The position numbers were made by a program, and so were the translations under genes. Shown here piece after piece: positions 5,043 to 6,294 of a stretch of DNA of 6,294 bases. Numbering within the stretch: the stretch's first letter is position 1; each line of letters starts with the position of its first letter. Source of the DNA: Peptococcaceae bacterium (lineage in GTDB: Bacteria; Bacillota; Peptococcia; Peptococcales; Peptococcaceae); assembly GCA_017622155.1 (NCBI GenBank), contig JAGARS010000070.1, positions 1 to 6,294 on the forward strand, written 5' to 3'. Under the pieces are notes generated by a model. The model saw only the letters and a list, made by a program, of their open reading frames with translations. It ran no database searches and had not been told where the DNA came from.

Positions 5043-6227
5043 TTATTTTGTCAGTACATCTTCCAGAATCGGCATAAAGCTGTCGATTTCCGCTTTGGTA
5101 ATGGTCAGTGGCGGCACAAAACGCAGGACATGTTCCCCAATGCTGTTTACCAGCACACCGCGTTTTAACAGCTCTGCAGCAGCTTCTTTGGATGAGCCTG
5201 TCAATTCACAGCCAATCATCAGCCCCAAGCCGCGTACTTCTTTGATGCGTCCCGGATGGCGTTCGCCAATGGCACGCAGTTCTGCACGGAAATATTCACC
5301 AGTTTCCTGTACGTTGGCCAGAAAAGCATCATCCAGCAGAATATTGCAGGCTGCCAGCCCTGCTGCAGTAGCAATCGGTGTGCCGCCAAATGTGCTTGCA
5401 TGATCACCTGGCTGGAAACAATCTGCTACTTCGTCTTTTGCTACGATAGCACCCATTGGTACACCATTTGCAATGGCCTTTGCCAGAGAAATAATATCCG
5501 GCACAATCCCAAAGTTCTGGAAAGCAAATGGTTTGCCGGTACGCCCCAGCCCCGCCTGTACTTCATCCAGAATCATCAGAATGCCATATTTATCACACAG
5601 TGCACGCACACCCTGCATATATTCCACGCTTGGCACATTGATGCCGCTTTCGCCTTGAATCGGTTCCAGCATTACTGCGCAGGTTTCAGGACGGATAGCT
5701 GCTTCCAGTGCTTCTAAATCACCCAATGGTACAGCAGTAAACCCTTCCGGCAATGGTATAAACGGCTTCTGGTATTTTTCCTGTGCTGTAGCAGCCAGAG
5801 ACCCTAATGTACGTCCATGGAAGGATTTCTGCATTACGACAAAATGATATTTTTCCCCTTTGCCCCATTTGCGAGCTAATTTGATTGCTGCTTCATTTGC
5901 TTCTGCACCACTGTTGCAGAAAAATGCTTTGCCCAAACCGCTTTTTTCTACCAGCAGTTTCGCCAGGTTTACCTGGTTTTCAATCCAATATAAGTTAGAG
6001 CAGTGTAAGAGCTGTTCGCTCTGCTCTTTAATGGCCTGTACAACTGCCGGATGGCCATGCCCCAAAGAATTCACCGCAATGCCTGCTACCAAATCCAGAT
6101 ACTTGTTGCCGTCTAAATCCCATACATAGCAGCCTTCGCCTTTATCAATTACAATCGGTAAACGGCCATATGTATTCATAACATATTTCTGACCGTCTGC
6201 AATTACCTGTGCTGTTGTCGTTTTCAT
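5043..6227 (-). CDS. argD: Acetylornithine aminotransferase
   Basis: ArgD is a PLP-dependent class III aminotransferase. It converts N-acetylglutamate 5-semialdehyde plus glutamate to N-acetylornithine plus 2-oxoglutarate in cytosolic arginine synthesis; some homologues also accept succinyl-diaminopimelate substrates. The 394-residue length is typical. Motifs, numbered from the chosen Met: NSGAEANEAAIKLARK (105-120, cofactor phosphate loop), SFHGRT (135-140), EPIQGESG (188-195), LDEVQAGLGRTG (220-231, with the pyridine-nitrogen Asp221), SLAKAIANGVPMGA (247-260, PLP Lys250), STFGGTP (278-284) and RFVPPLTIT (369-377). Start choice: the ATG at 6227 is 9 nt past GGAG (6240-6237), whereas the ATG at 6233 is only 3 nt away. 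It lies directly after argB and before a strong terminator, so it is the last gene of an arginine operon. Confidence 0.95.
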   Translation of the reverse strand: MKTTTAQVIADGQKYVMNTYGRLPIVIDKGEGCYVWDLDGNKYLDLVAGIAVNSLGHGHPAVVQAIKEQSEQLLHCSNLYWIENQVNLAKLLVEKSGLGKAFFCNSGAEANEAAIKLARKWGKGEKYHFVVMQKSFHGRTLGSLAATAQEKYQKPFIPLPEGFTAVPLGDLEALEAAIRPETCAVMLEPIQGESGINVPSVEYMQGVRALCDKYGILMILDEVQAGLGRTGKPFAFQNFGIVPDIISLAKAIANGVPMGAIVAKDEVADCFQPGDHASTFGGTPIATAAGLAACNILLDDAFLANVQETGEYFRAELRAIGERHPGRIKEVRGLGLMIGCELTGSSKEAAAELLKRGVLVNSIGEHVLRFVPPLTITKAEIDSFMPILEDVLTK

Positions 6228-6233
6228 TGTCAT

Positions 6234-6294
6234 CTACTCCTTTACCACCATGGTGCCGACCCCTTCATCGGCGAATAGTTCCAGAAGCATACTG
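6234..6294 (-). CDS. argB: Acetylglutamate kinase, C-terminal end (partial)
   Basis: The last 19 codons of a gene entering from the right edge read SMLLELFADEGVGTMVVKE and then TAG (6236-6234). The LLELF.DEGVGTMV ending is characteristic of ArgB, which phosphorylates N-acetylglutamate in the second step of arginine synthesis. Its position immediately before argD fits the common argJ-argB-argD order. Its final codons AAG GAG form the ribosome-binding site for argD, so the two genes are tightly joined. The upstream part is outside the window. Confidence 0.85.
   Translation of the reverse strand, partial: SMLLELFADEGVGTMVVKE
6237..6243 (-). promoter_or_regulatory. argD ribosome-binding site inside the end of argB
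   Basis: AAAGGAG on the minus strand (6243-6237) overlaps the last argB codons. It favours the ATG at 6227 (9-nt spacer) over the ATG at 6233 (3-nt spacer, directly abutting the argB stop). The arrangement suggests translational coupling. Confidence 0.7.

Noticed and set aside
5256..5717. Plus-strand open frame of 153 codons opposite argD
   Set aside because: It is antisense to a highly conserved enzyme and has no start signals; Cys- and His-rich shadow composition.
1..6294. CRISPR array, tRNA or insertion sequence
   Set aside because: No regularly spaced direct repeats, cloverleaf or transposase frame were seen on either strand.

Overview
The window looks like ordinary chromosomal DNA from a low-to-moderate GC Firmicute. 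Shine-Dalgarno sites are strong, -10 boxes are often of the extended TGnTATAAT type, rho-independent terminators are clear, and the proteins resemble those of Firmicutes. My best guess is a Negativicutes-type anaerobe (Veillonella, Megasphaera or Dialister relatives), but that rests on general protein flavour and is weak. There are no tRNA, rRNA, CRISPR, insertion-sequence or phage genes.

Layout, left to right. A promoter at 59-87 drives a DUF554 membrane protein (129-812, +). Between 826 and 971 lies a large imperfect palindrome followed by T-runs; it separates this gene from a convergent pair on the minus strand, a 56-residue coiled-coil protein (990-1160) and a GNAT acetyltransferase (1230-1676). 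Next, also on the minus strand, are a DegV-family fatty-acid-binding protein (1801-2634) with its own terminator and promoter, and a prephenate dehydrogenase, TyrA (2817-3671). A divergent intergenic region (3672-3926) separates tyrA from a GtrA-family membrane protein (3927-4322, +). A perfect 19-bp hairpin (4347-4402) closes gtrA against an unrecognised five-helix membrane protein (4426-4914, -). The right end is the tail of an arginine operon on the minus strand: the last codons of argB (6234-6294), then argD (5043-6227), then a terminator (4995-5026).

Two genes belong to amino-acid biosynthesis (tyrosine and arginine). The rest are single-gene units with no obvious shared pathway. I see no multi-gene novel system. 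The unexplained content is mainly in the intergenic DNA: the 146-nt palindrome, sharply defined dyads at the starts of the tyrA, degV and membrane-protein transcripts, and a hairpin that could cover the ribosome-binding site of the 56-residue gene. Two proteins, the 56-aa coiled-coil and the 162-aa membrane protein, are not recognised. Several starts were moved from the longest open frame to the codon that has a good Shine-Dalgarno site.
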